A stretch of 64,000 nucleotides of DNA, from positions 1-64,000 of the forward strand of contig NZ_BMQL01000008.1 of the NCBI RefSeq assembly GCF_014648095.1, given 5' to 3'. The notes beneath the pieces were generated by a model, which was given only the letters and a program-made list of their open reading frames with translations, did not search any database and was not told the DNA's origin. Origin of the DNA: Deinococcus ruber (GTDB lineage Bacteria > Deinococcota > Deinococci > Deinococcales > Deinococcaceae). Positions 25,248 to 34,769 of this stretch are shown in pieces; positions within the stretch are counted from its first letter, which is position 1; each line of letters opens with the position of its first letter. Both the position numbers and the translations under genes were made by a program.

Positions 25248-26200
25248 TGGCCAAAAACGCTGCCTCGGAAGCCCTGATGAGGCGCGCCGGAGCCACACTC
25301 CAGCAGGTGCAGGCAGACGCCCACGATCTTTCTCAGACGCGCCACCCGGTTCAGTATCTGCACGTCGATACTCTGACACCGTGGCGCGAACAGCCGAGAC
25401 GCGAATTCGATGAGGCGTCTCTGGCGGCCTTCACCCAGGAGATTCTCGACCACGGCGTCAATCACGCACTGCTGATCCGGGCGGTGGGCGATCAGCGGAT
25501 TATCATCGCTGGAGAGCGCCGCTGGCAGGTCAGCAAGCTGGCCGGACAGAAGAACCCCAACCGCCTGTTCGTACCGTGCGTTGTGCGCGAGATGACCGAT
25601 ACCGAAGCGCACACGGTCGCCATCATGGAAAACGTGCAGCGCGAAGACCTGAATCCGTACGAGTTCGCTGCCGCTGTGGCGAAGCTCTGCGGGCTGGCCC
25701 TGAAAATCACACAGGATGAACTGATCCGCCGTCTGACCCAGGCATACAACCGCCGTGACGCACAGGCCCCAGAAGCGGTCGCCCTGACCGATGTGCTCGG
25801 GCGCATGGGCAGTAAATATGCGCGTCTGACTTGGAAATCGTATGTGGTGAACTATCTGCCGATGCTGCGATATCCGCCCCATCTGAGCGCCGCTCTTCAG
25901 CGTGGCGTGGCATATACCAAGGTGGCCCTGCTGCTGAAACTCAAGACGGAAGCGCAGCAGAGGCAGGCGCTGGAAAAGATCGAGTCTCAGGCGCTGAGCC
26001 TGGAAGAGAGCCGCACTGTGGTCGCGTCGATGCTACAAACGGATCAGCCGACACTGAGCCAGGATGCGAAACAGGCACTGACCCAGGTTCGGGCGGTTAC
26101 GCGCAAACTTACACCACAGCGCTGGGCTGACCTGACTGCCGAAGCCCGGCAGCGTGCCCTGACCCTGACAGCCGAACTTCAGACGCTGCTGGGCGAGTGA
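25247..26200 (+). CDS. parB: ParB centromere-binding protein
   Basis: The 317-residue protein is a ParB/Spo0J-type CTPase and DNA-binding protein. Visible motifs are the C-motif GERRWQVSKLAG (about 89-100), the P-motif ENVQREDLNPYEFA (about 128-141), a central helix-turn-helix region (about 150-215), and a helical C-terminus for dimerisation. Start and parA stop share one base (TGATG). It should load on the five ACCATAACGTTCTGGT repeats around the locus. Its sequence is clearly diverged from chromosomal Spo0J, as expected for a secondary replicon. Confidence 0.93.
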   Translation: MAKNAASEALMRRAGATLQQVQADAHDLSQTRHPVQYLHVDTLTPWREQPRREFDEASLAAFTQEILDHGVNHALLIRAVGDQRIIIAGERRWQVSKLAGQKNPNRLFVPCVVREMTDTEAHTVAIMENVQREDLNPYEFAAAVAKLCGLALKITQDELIRRLTQAYNRRDAQAPEAVALTDVLGRMGSKYARLTWKSYVVNYLPMLRYPPHLSAALQRGVAYTKVALLLKLKTEAQQRQALEKIESQALSLEESRTVVASMLQTDQPTLSQDAKQALTQVRAVTRKLTPQRWADLTAEARQRALTLTAELQTLLGE

Positions 26201-26207
26201 GCAGAAA

Positions 26208-26223
26208 ACCATAACGTTCTGGT
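26208..26223 (+). repeat. parS-like centromere repeat, copy 2
   Basis: ACCATAACGTTCTGGT, preceded by GCAGAAA, 7 nt after the parB stop codon. The longer context GAGCAGAAAACCATAACG is shared with copy 4. Confidence 0.85.
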
Positions 26224-26324
26224 AGACGCTAGGTGAGCAGAACGTCGCTGAAGGGAAGCTCACTTCTTACCCTGTTGCCGAATCTAACTCAGACTGCTGT
26301 CTGGCTTTGGGCTTGGATAAAAAA

Positions 26325-26340
26325 ACCATAACGTTCTGGT
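26325..26340 (+). repeat. parS-like centromere repeat, copy 3
   Basis: ACCATAACGTTCTGGT preceded by an A-tract (AAAAAA). It is 117 bp after copy 2. Confidence 0.85.
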
Positions 26341-26396
26341 AGCCGAGCTGGGTACAGCAGGACACGCCGGGTACAGGCATTCTCGGCCACCTCAAC

Positions 26397-26440
26397 ACAC
26401 AAGCTCGCCCCTCTGTGTCACGTGAGAGGCGAGCTTGTGT
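26397..26440 (+). terminator. Hairpin downstream of parB
   Basis: ACACAAGCTCGCC (26397-26409) pairs over 13 bp with GGCGAGCTTGTGT (26428-26440) around an 18-nt loop. There is only a weak T-rich tail (TGTTCC). It lies between parB and the convergent reductase gene, so it may terminate parAB or both. Confidence 0.6.
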
Positions 26441-26468
26441 TGTTCCGATCCTTCAGGCCGAGCAGAAA

Positions 26469-26484
26469 ACCATAACGTTCTGGT
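26469..26484 (+). repeat. parS-like centromere repeat, copy 4
   Basis: ACCATAACGTTCTGGT in the context GAGCAGAAAACCATAACG, 144 bp after copy 3. Confidence 0.85.
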
Positions 26485-26559
26485 ACGCCACTTCTGAAAA
26501 ATCCTGCTGAAGCCGTGAGCCGCCGCCAAATAAAATGTCGGAAAGCTCTGCGACTCAGT

Positions 26560-27531
26560 TCACCAGGCGTAGGCTTCCGGAGCCTGACCACCGGGGCCGG
26601 GCCAGATCTCGTCGAGTGCCTTGAGCGTCTCGTCACTCAGCCGGATATCGAGCGCCCGCAACGAACCTTCGAGCTGGTCGGCGGTGCGTGGCCCGATGAT
26701 GGGCGCTGTGACCACCGGGTTATGCAGCAGCCACGCCAGCGCCACATCGGCGGGTTCCTGATTCAGTTCGCGGCACAGCGCCTCATACCGCTCCAGCTGC
26801 GGGCGATATTTTTCGATCTCCTGCTGCATCCGCTCGCTGGCCCGGCGACCACTGGCAACCTTCTGGAGTGCGCCGCCCAGCAGACCTCCACCCAGCGGAC
26901 TCCAGGGAATCAGACCCAGACCGAAGGCCGCACACGCCGGAATTACTTCCAGTTCGACGGTGCGGGCGTTCAGGTTATACAGGCTCTGCTCGGACACCAG
27001 CCCCATGAAGTGGCGCTCTGCCGCCAGCGTATTGGCCTGCGCGATGTTCCAGCCCGCGAAATTGCTGCTACCCACATACAGCACTTTGCCTTCTCGCACC
27101 AGCTGCTCCATCGCCTGCCACACCTCTTCCCAGGGCGTCCGGCGGTCGATGTGGTGCATCTGGTACAGGTCGATATGGTCGGTCTTCAGGCGGCGCAGGC
27201 TGTCCTCGCAGGCGCGGCGGATATGGTACGCCGAAAGGCGCTGATCATTGGGACCGTCCCCCATCCTGCCGTATACCTTGGTGGCCAGAACGATCTGATC
27301 ACGCTTGCCAGGATTCTGCTCCAGCCAGCGCCCGATAATCTGTTCTGTGACACCCTCGCCCTGCTTTCTGCCGTAAACGTTGGCGGTATCGAAGAAATTG
27401 ATGCCCTGATCGAGCGCCCTGTTCATGATCTGATGACTGTCGTCTTCACTGGTCTCGGGGCCGAAGTTCATGGTGCCCAGACAGAGGGGACTGACTTGCA
27501 GGCCTGTGCGGCCCAGTTGACGGTACTCCAT
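26560..27531 (-). CDS. Aldo/keto reductase
   Basis: The 323-residue protein belongs to the general stress/YajO-like aldo/keto reductases. The tetrad is intact: Asp and Tyr in FFDTANVYG, Lys in LATKVYG, His in LYQMHHID. NADPH-binding SNF and IIGPRTADQLEGSL motifs are present. It should reduce aldehydes or ketones in the cytoplasm. The ATG at 27531 has AGGAGG upstream. It is monocistronic, between centromere repeats 4 and 5, and apparently unrelated to partition. Confidence 0.92.
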   Translation of the reverse strand: MEYRQLGRTGLQVSPLCLGTMNFGPETSEDDSHQIMNRALDQGINFFDTANVYGRKQGEGVTEQIIGRWLEQNPGKRDQIVLATKVYGRMGDGPNDQRLSAYHIRRACEDSLRRLKTDHIDLYQMHHIDRRTPWEEVWQAMEQLVREGKVLYVGSSNFAGWNIAQANTLAAERHFMGLVSEQSLYNLNARTVELEVIPACAAFGLGLIPWSPLGGGLLGGALQKVASGRRASERMQQEIEKYRPQLERYEALCRELNQEPADVALAWLLHNPVVTAPIIGPRTADQLEGSLRALDIRLSDETLKALDEIWPGPGGQAPEAYAW

Positions 27532-27854
27532 TTCAGTTGCCTCCTATGTTCATCGCTGTCCTGACGCTACACCCGCACAGACCGCGTGATCCTGTCTGTT
27601 TCTTGGAGCATTTGTCATGAAGAGGAAAGCCTGAAAAATCTCCAAAATGGCTGAAAAGGGGAGAGGCCGCGACGGACCTTTCCCCTTCAACCCTGCATTG
27701 AGCTGCCGCTCTGGAGCTGATCCTGAGGTATGTCAGCCATCTACCAGAACGTTATGGTTTTCCGCTCAATCGTCCCCATTCGTAAGCAGGGGACAAAGGC
27801 GCTGGCCTATGGAAGCCAGAAAATCCGAATGTAGGTCTGGAGCCTGCCGACTGT
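27532..27854. other. Intergenic region with the fifth centromere repeat
   Basis: About 320 bp with no gene. It contains the reverse-oriented parS-like copy 5 and the promoter side of the aldo/keto reductase gene. Confidence 0.6.
27743..27758 (-). repeat. parS-like centromere repeat, copy 5 (reverse orientation)
   Basis: On the minus strand ACCATAACGTTCTGGT in the context GAGCGGAAAACCATAACG, which matches the extended context of copies 2 and 4 at nearly every base. It lies 1.26 kb from copy 4, beyond the reductase gene. Confidence 0.85.
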
Positions 27855-28613
27855 TCAGCCCTGATCAAGCGGGCGAATCAGAATTTCGTTGACATTGACC
27901 CGTAGCGGCTGAGTCACGGCGTAGACCACTGCCGCCGCGATGTCTTCAGCTTCGAGCGGCGTCATGGTGGCGATGCGGCTTTCGTAGGTCGTCTTGGTGG
28001 CCTCGTGGGTGATGTGGTCGGTCAGCTCGGTGGCAACCACGCCGGGTTCGATCACCGTGACCCGGATATTGTCGAGCCGGACTTCCTGGCGCAGTCCCTC
28101 GGAAAAGCCGCCCACGGCCCACTTGGTCGCACTGTATCCGGCACTCGTCGGGCTGGCCCCACGCCCCGACACCGAGCTGATATTGACGATATGCCCGCCT
28201 TTCTGCTGTTTCATGGAGGGCAGGGCCGCATGGGTCAGGCGCATCAGGGCCAGCACATTCAGATCCATCATGCGCTGCCAGTCGCTGACATCTGCGCCAC
28301 CGACCGGGCCGAGCAGCATCAGGCCCGCGTTGTTGACCACGATATCCAGCCCGCCCAGCGTTTCGAGGGTGCGCTGAACCGCCACTTCCGCCTGTGCCGG
28401 ATCGGCAAGATCGAGCGCGATCACTTCAGCCTGCCCGCCTGCCGCCGTGATCTGCTGCGCCAGCGTGTCGAGGCGATCCTGACGTCGCGCCACCAATGCC
28501 ACTGCCGCCCCCTGCTCGGCCAGTGCCAGCGCCGTCGCTGCACCGATTCCACTCGAAGCCCCGGTCACGAGGGCGACTTTTCCGGTCAGATGTCCTGCTG
28601 ATTGCTGAGTCAT
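27855..28613 (-). CDS. Short-chain dehydrogenase/reductase
   Basis: The 252-residue SDR has TGASSGIGAATALAL, NNAGLMLLGP and the catalytic Tyr-Lys in AGYSATKWAVGG, with Ser in ISSVSGRG. It is a classical NAD(P)-dependent oxidoreductase of the YdfG-like type. It is the last gene of the first catabolic island; its start overlaps the M32 peptidase stop by ATGA and it has GGAGG. Its likely job is oxidation or reduction of a hydroxy or keto group of the pathway intermediate; substrate unknown. Confidence 0.9.
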   Translation of the reverse strand: MTQQSAGHLTGKVALVTGASSGIGAATALALAEQGAAVALVARRQDRLDTLAQQITAAGGQAEVIALDLADPAQAEVAVQRTLETLGGLDIVVNNAGLMLLGPVGGADVSDWQRMMDLNVLALMRLTHAALPSMKQQKGGHIVNISSVSGRGASPTSAGYSATKWAVGGFSEGLRQEVRLDNIRVTVIEPGVVATELTDHITHEATKTTYESRIATMTPLEAEDIAAAVVYAVTQPLRVNVNEILIRPLDQG

Positions 28614-30133
28614 AGGTGTTCCTCCAGGCCGTACACGGCGCTGTATTTCTGCGTCAGATAGTCGAGATAGGGCTGCGGATCGAGGCCGCCTCCGGTGGTG
28701 CGCTCCAGCAGTTCGTGAGGTGTGTAGCGGCGGGCGTGCTGATAGACGTTTTCGGTCAGCCAGCCGTGCAGTGGGCTGTACTCGCCGCGTGCCAGACGCT
28801 CTTCCAGATCGGGCAGGGCCTTACCAGCCGCCGCATAGAACTGCGAGGCCATCACGTTGCCGATGGTATAGGTGGGAAACGAACCGAACATACCCGCCGA
28901 CCAGTGGATGTCCTGCAAGACGCCGTGCGCGTCGTCGGGCACGTCCAGGCCCAGATCTTCCCTGATGCGGGCGTTCCAGGCTTCGGGCAGCTCTTTCACG
29001 CTCAGTTCACCGTTTATCAGCGCCAGTTCGAGCTGGACGCGCAGCATGATGTGCAGGTCGTAGGTCAGTTCGTCGGCCTCTACCCGGATCAGGCTGGGCT
29101 GCACCGCATTGATGGCGCGGTGAAAATCATCCAGCGGTACGTCTGCGAGCTGCGTGGGGAACGTCTGTACGAGTTCGGAATAGTGCAGCTCCCAGTACGC
29201 CCGTGAACGCCCGATGCGGTTTTCCCACAGCCGCGACTGGCTCTCGTGGGTGCCGTAGCTCGCGCCGCCCACCGCGTACAGGCCCAGCAGGTCGCTCGTC
29301 AGGACTGTGCGGGCAAGCTCTGGCGACACGCCCTGCTCGTACAGCGCGTGGCCCGTCTCGTGCAGCGTGCCGAACAGCGCCCCCGGCAGAAAATGTTCCT
29401 GAAAGCGGGTGGTGATTCTGACATCCTGACGGGTGAAACTGATCTCGAACGGGTGCGCCGACTGGTCGAGGCGGCCCCGCTCTATGTCGTAGCCGAAGCG
29501 CCGCGCCGCCGCCAGCGAGAACGCCCGCTGTCCCTCGACAGGGTAGGCGCGTGTCAGCACGTCGCGGCGCGGCTGGGACCTGGCCTGAATCGCCCGCAGC
29601 AGCGGCACGTGATGCGCCCGCAGCCGGGCAAACAGCGGCAGGAGCACAGCGGTGGTCATGCCGGGTTCATAGGTGTTCAGCAGCGCGTCGTAGGGCTGGC
29701 CGCCGTGCCCCAGGGCGTCGGCAAGCTGCCGGGTCAGGGCCACCATCCGTTCCAGCGACGGTGCAAATACGCTGAAATCGCTGGCCGCCTTCGCGCTGGC
29801 CCAGGCGTCCTGCGCCTCGCTTTTCAGCAGAGCGAGTTCGCGGGTCAGCGCTTCCGGCACGCGGCGCATGGCAGCGATGGCCTCCAGCGCCTGACCCGCC
29901 GCCCGCTGCTGAAGCTCGGAGCCGCTGTCCTGCATCTGAAGGGCGGCGTGCTCGAAGGCCGGGTCGATCAGGCGTTGCCGGGCGACGGCGCTGAGCGTGG
30001 CGATCTGCTGAGCGCGGCTGCCACTGCCCCCGGCGGGCATCTGGGTGCGGGCGTCCCAGGTCAGGACGTTCAGCACGCACAGCAGGTCATTGAGTTCGGC
30101 AGAAAGCTGGTCAAAGGCGTGTGTCTGGGTCAT
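28610..30133 (-). CDS. M32 carboxypeptidase (carboxypeptidase Taq family)
   Basis: The 507-residue zinc carboxypeptidase carries the HExxH motif in TLHETGHALYEQG (around residue 270) and the conserved TYDLHIMLRVQLELALINGE region cut here to its key core (YDLHIMLRVQLE). It removes C-terminal residues from peptides, in the cytoplasm (no signal peptide). It is translationally coupled by ATGA overlaps to the RraA-like gene upstream and the SDR downstream. In this setting it probably trims imported peptides or conjugates. Confidence 0.92.
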   Translation of the reverse strand: MTQTHAFDQLSAELNDLLCVLNVLTWDARTQMPAGGSGSRAQQIATLSAVARQRLIDPAFEHAALQMQDSGSELQQRAAGQALEAIAAMRRVPEALTRELALLKSEAQDAWASAKAASDFSVFAPSLERMVALTRQLADALGHGGQPYDALLNTYEPGMTTAVLLPLFARLRAHHVPLLRAIQARSQPRRDVLTRAYPVEGQRAFSLAAARRFGYDIERGRLDQSAHPFEISFTRQDVRITTRFQEHFLPGALFGTLHETGHALYEQGVSPELARTVLTSDLLGLYAVGGASYGTHESQSRLWENRIGRSRAYWELHYSELVQTFPTQLADVPLDDFHRAINAVQPSLIRVEADELTYDLHIMLRVQLELALINGELSVKELPEAWNARIREDLGLDVPDDAHGVLQDIHWSAGMFGSFPTYTIGNVMASQFYAAAGKALPDLEERLARGEYSPLHGWLTENVYQHARRYTPHELLERTTGGGLDPQPYLDYLTQKYSAVYGLEEHL

Positions 30134-30747
30134 ACATCTCCTTCGGGGCGCAGGCTCTGGGCATCGGTGGTCGTCTGGAACAGCAGGGATTCGGCCTGAA
30201 GCAGCGTGGAAACCGTGTGAACCGTGTCCTGAATCTGCGCCTGAGGCACGATCACCACGCCGTTTTCATCGGCCACCACCAGATCGCCCGGCTGCACCGG
30301 CACGCCGCCGACCTGCACCGGAACATTAACCGCGCCGCGTCCGCCCGGCAGCCCGGCATTCGGAGTGATCGCCGTGCTGAAGACCGGAAAGCCCAGCCGC
30401 CGCACCGCCCCCACATCGCGGCAGGCTCCGTCGATCACCGCGCCCGCCAGCTCTCGCGCCAGAGCAGCGCGGGTGGTGCGCTCGCCCCAGAAGGCCGAAT
30501 TGAGGATGCCGTGCGAGTCGATCACGATCACGCTGCCGCGCTCTGCCGCTGCAATGGCGTCGAACACGGCGCTGAGATCGGTGCCGAACGTCCGAACCGT
30601 GACGGCTGGCCCCACCACACACGCCCCCGCCCACACCGGGCGAAAAGCCGCGCTCAGCGCTCCGCCGCGTCCAAGAGCGTCGCTGACAGTGCAGCTCAGG
30701 TCGCCCTCTGCCAGCCAGCCGCGCAGCCGCGTCAGAGCGTCAGGCAT
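30130..30747 (-). CDS. RraA-like aldolase/decarboxylase family protein (island 1)
   Basis: The 205-residue protein is of the RraA/HMG-CHA aldolase superfamily. The active-site strand VIDGACRDVGAV keeps the Asp-Arg pair (GxxRD), and GDLVVADENGVVIVP is conserved. Members cleave 4-hydroxy-4-methyl-2-oxoglutarate-type substrates or decarboxylate oxaloacetate with Mg2+; RraA itself inhibits RNase E, an unlikely role here. I start it at the ATG at 30747, which overlaps the M20 peptidase stop by 8 bp. A paralogue sits in the second island (56469). Confidence 0.85.
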   Translation of the reverse strand: MPDALTRLRGWLAEGDLSCTVSDALGRGGALSAAFRPVWAGACVVGPAVTVRTFGTDLSAVFDAIAAAERGSVIVIDSHGILNSAFWGERTTRAALARELAGAVIDGACRDVGAVRRLGFPVFSTAITPNAGLPGGRGAVNVPVQVGGVPVQPGDLVVADENGVVIVPQAQIQDTVHTVSTLLQAESLLFQTTTDAQSLRPEGDV

Positions 30748-32130
30748 GCGGCTCCTGTGCGAGCAGCGTCCAGTACAGCGCCCAGGCGTGCTGCCCCTGT
30801 GCGATGCGCGGAATGCGGAAAAATTCGTTGGGCGCGTGAATATCTTCGTCGCCCACCGCGAAACTGAAGAACACCGTGTCGATGCCGAGCACGCGGCTGA
30901 AGGTTTCCAGCACCGGAATGCTGCCGCCCATGCCAACTTCCAGAGGAGGACGGCCATATACCTGCGCCAGCACCTCGCGGGCGACCCGGCGGCCCGGATG
31001 CCCGGCGGGAAGGTGGTACGCGCTCGCCTGATGGTCGCTGTGGCGCACCTCCAGCGTGACGCCGGGCGGCAGATGACGGCGAAGATGGGCTTCGATCAGG
31101 CCGGGAATCCGCTCGGGGTTCTGCCCCGGCACCAGCCGACAGGTGAGCTTGGCGTGGGCCTCGCTGGGCAACACCGTTTTGCTGCCCTCGCCGGTATAGC
31201 CGCCCCACAGCCCGTTGAGTTCCAGCGTCGGGCGATCCCACTGGCGCTCCAGGGTGCTGAAACCTTCCTCGCCGTAGCCAGCTGGTGCGCCGGTCTGGGC
31301 CAGATACGCTTCGTCGCTGAAGGGAAGCTGGCGGGTGGCCTCGCGTTCGGCAGGGGAGCGCTCCTGCACTCCGTCGTAGAAGCCCGGCACCGCGACGCGC
31401 CCCGCAGCGTCGTGCAGGCTGGCGACCAGCGCCGAAATGGCGTGCAGCGGGTTGTGCAGGCTGCCGCCGTGCCGCCCGGAATGCAGGTCTTTGGAGGGGC
31501 CGCGCACCGTGAATTCCAGCGCCGCGATGCCGCGAGCACTGATGGTCAGCGAGGGGATATCGGCGCTCCACATGCCGCCGTCGGCGCTCAGCACGAAGTC
31601 GGCCTTCAGCCGCTCGGCCTGCTGCTCGACCAGCGCGGGCAGATGGGCGCTGCCGATTTCTTCCTCACCCTCGAACAGAAATTTAACGTTGACCGGCAGG
31701 CTGCCCAGCGCCGAGAAATACGCGTCGGCCACCTGCACCGCGATGAGCAGCGGCCCTTTGTCGTCGCTGACGCCGCGCCCATACACCCGCTCGCCCACCA
31801 CCGTCGGCGTGAAGGGCGGCGTGTGCCAGCGCTCCAGCGGGTCGGGCGGCTGCACGTCGTAGTGCCCGTAAACCAGAATCGTCGGTGCGCCCGCCGCTCC
31901 CAGCCACTCGGCATACACCGCCGGATGCCCCGCCGTGGGCCACTGCTCGGCAGTGAGTGGCCCGCAGCGGCGCAGTCGCTCGGTCAGCCAGTCAGCGGCC
32001 CGCTGCATGTCGGACGCGTGCTGCGGCTGGGCGCTGACACTGGGAATACTGGCGAATTCCAGCAGATCGTTCAGCGAGTCGGCGCGGCGGGTTTCCAGCA
32101 GCGCGAGTACTCGTTGCAGTTCATCTGAAG

Positions 32131-32134
<4 letters not shown>
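30740..32134 (-). CDS. M20 family metallopeptidase (dipeptidase)
   Basis: The 464-residue protein is an M20 dipeptidase/carboxypeptidase. Metal ligands are seen in VYGHYDVQPPD, GVSDDKGP, FEGEEEIGS and LSADGGMW, and the dimerisation domain in the middle (about 190-350) with SGRHGGSLHNP. It hydrolyses dipeptides or N-acyl amino acids in the cytoplasm. The start is the GTG at 32134, which overlaps the stop of the preceding SDR gene (GTGA); reading upstream of it has no conserved residues. Confidence 0.92.
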
Positions 32135-32894
<760 letters not shown>

Positions 32895-32898
<4 letters not shown>

Positions 32899-33965
32899 GC
32901 CTGCCCCGTCAGGGTCGGCATCACTGCTCTGAGTTCATCCAGATTTGCCCGGCTCAGCTCGCGGCGTCCGTCTTCGAGGTCGTGAATCAGGGCGATCAGG
33001 CGCGACGTGATCGGTGTCGGCAGCCCGCGTTCATGCCCGATCTTCTCAACCCAGCCGAGCTGTGCATCGACCTCGGTGCGCCGCTTGCGAATCGCCAGAT
33101 CGCGCCAGATGCCGCTGTGGGTCTTGGCGCTGCGGCGGTTGAAGGCCACCATGTCATTCATGCTGCGCTCGGCGTCGGCGTCGCTCGCACCGGGCATGAA
33201 CGCTGCCGGGTCAAAGCCGTTGAACGCCTCCGGGACAATGTTCTGAGCGTGCGCCACCCGCAGCACCTCGCGGCCCAGCGCCACATACAGGGCGCGGTCT
33301 TCGGGCCGCTCCAGCGCGTCGGCAATGCCGTCGTTGGTGACAGCGGTGGCGAACAGCAGCGCTCCGTACCCGAGTTTGCTCCACAGATATCCGAAGATGT
33401 TCGGACTCAGAATGGCGCGGTCGTCGAACTGGAGCAGCAGCGCGTGAATCTGCTCGGCCCTTGGCGTGATGCTGCCGTCCTGCTCGCCCACCACCACCGC
33501 GCCGCGCCCGCTATAGGTCACGGTGCCGGGTTCCAGATAATCGGCTCCAAAGTTCACGAAGCTGCCCAGCACGCGGTCTTTGCCCAGAATATCGTTCAGG
33601 ATCAGCGGGTTCAGGCCGTTCTGCACCGACACCACCACGCCGCCCTCTGCCAGATGCGGGGCCAGCGCTGTTCCGGCTTCCAGCGTGTCCTGGGCCTTGG
33701 TACACAGCAGCACCGTGTTCCACACGCCCTCCAGCTCGGCGGGCACAAAGGCTGGAGCCTGCACCGTGAACTCTTCGATGGGGCCGACGATGTGCAGCCC
33801 CCCCGCCCGGATCGCCTGCACGTGCGCCGCCGCCACATCCACGAAGGTCACGTCGTGCCCGGCCCGCACCAGATACGCGCCGATGCTGCCGCCGATGGCC
33901 CCCGCTCCCCAGATCAGCACTCGCTGCGGCTGTTGCTCGGGTTCCGCTGTTCCGGCCCCGCTCAT
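32895..33965 (-). CDS. Ketopantoate-reductase-like 2-oxoacid reductase (island 1)
   Basis: The 356-residue protein has the ApbA/PanE fold: IWGAGAIGGSIGAYL for NAD(P), VQNGLN, the catalytic Lys in LWSKLGYGAL, and a C-terminal helical domain with DMVAFNRRSAKTHSGIWRD. It is about 50 residues longer than PanE and carries an inserted helical stretch; panB and panC are absent, so pantothenate synthesis is unlikely. It may interconvert a 2-oxo and 2-hydroxy acid released from the imported substrate. ATG at 33965 overlaps the creatininase-family stop. Paralogue at 52620. Confidence 0.85.
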
Positions 33966-34699
33966 TTGGCGTCCCCCCCCTCGAACCAGCCGTCTGAAAT
34001 CAGGGCGCGGGTTTCCTGAACCGCCACGTCCCAGATCGCCTGCATGTCGCTGTCGGGCCGCTGGAACCGCCCGCCGTAATTGCCTTCCTGAAGGTACGGG
34101 CGCAGTTCCGATGGCCCCAGCAGCCGCAGGCGGTTCAGGTCGAGCGCGGGTTTTTCCTCGTCGGGCATGGTCACGCCGTCCAGCCGCGTCCAGGGGAAAT
34201 TCTCCATCCAGGACGCGTGGCTGGCGTTGGTGTCGGTGGCCTGCACCTGCGCCCAGACCTGCGGCGCGTTCCACCAGTTATGAAATTTGACGCGGCTGCC
34301 AGGATGATCGGCCATCCACTCGGCCACGAAGCCCTGAGCGGGCGTGTTGCCACCATGCCCGTTCACGAGCAGGATGCGGCGGAAGCCCTGCTCGTACATC
34401 GCGTCCAGCAGGTCGCGCACAATGCTCAGGTACGTCTGCACACGCAGCGTCAGGCTGCCCGGATAGCCCCGGAAATACGGCGTAATGCCGTAGGGCAGCA
34501 CCGGAAAGACCGGCACGCCCAGCGGGGCAGCGGCGTCGCGGGCCAGTTTTTCCGGCAGGATGTTATCGACGCACAGGCTCAGGTAGCCGTGCTGCTCTGT
34601 GCTGCCCAGCGGCAACACGCAGCGGTCATCGGTCTTCAGGTACTCTTCGACCTGCATCCAGTTCATGCGTTCGATGGCAATTTCATTCGGCTGGGTCAT
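33962..34699 (-). CDS. Creatininase family amidohydrolase
   Basis: The 245-residue protein has the creatininase fold motifs LPLGSTEQHG (metal Glu and His), LCVDNILPE (metal Asp), LLVNGHGGNTP (metal His) and SHASWMENF. Family members hydrolyse cyclic or formyl amides (creatinine, FAPy, some lactone-like ring substrates) with two metal ions. The usual Glu two residues after the HxE His of true creatininase is Gly here, so the substrate is probably not creatinine. First of the seven-gene coupled run that ends at 27855; it follows the regulator gene by 70 nt. Confidence 0.85.
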   Translation of the reverse strand: MTQPNEIAIERMNWMQVEEYLKTDDRCVLPLGSTEQHGYLSLCVDNILPEKLARDAAAPLGVPVFPVLPYGITPYFRGYPGSLTLRVQTYLSIVRDLLDAMYEQGFRRILLVNGHGGNTPAQGFVAEWMADHPGSRVKFHNWWNAPQVWAQVQATDTNASHASWMENFPWTRLDGVTMPDEEKPALDLNRLRLLGPSELRPYLQEGNYGGRFQRPDSDMQAIWDVAVQETRALISDGWFEGGDAK

Positions 34700-34769
34700 G
34701 GCTAAACCTCGCGGGCGTATGAGAGGGCGCTGTGTTTGGATGGGCTGGAGTGGAGCGGCTGAACAAGAA

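Larger units (their letters stand above)
26201..26559. other. Intergenic centromere region after parB
   Basis: About 360 bp holding three parS-like repeats and a long hairpin, and no gene. It separates parB from the convergent aldo/keto reductase gene. Confidence 0.7.

Noticed and set aside
24000..26600. Toxin gene partner for the Phd/YefM-like domain of ParA
   Set aside because: I looked for a small Doc, YoeB or PIN-like frame next to parAB on both strands and found none.
24000..28000. Replication origin with iterons next to parAB
   Set aside because: The five repeats are too few and too widely and irregularly spaced for iterons, and no Rep gene is present; centromere function fits better.
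30130..30747. Calling the RraA-like genes menG or rraA (RNase E inhibitor)
   Set aside because: They keep the GxxRD aldolase-type active site and sit in catabolic operons. No menaquinone or RNA-decay context exists.
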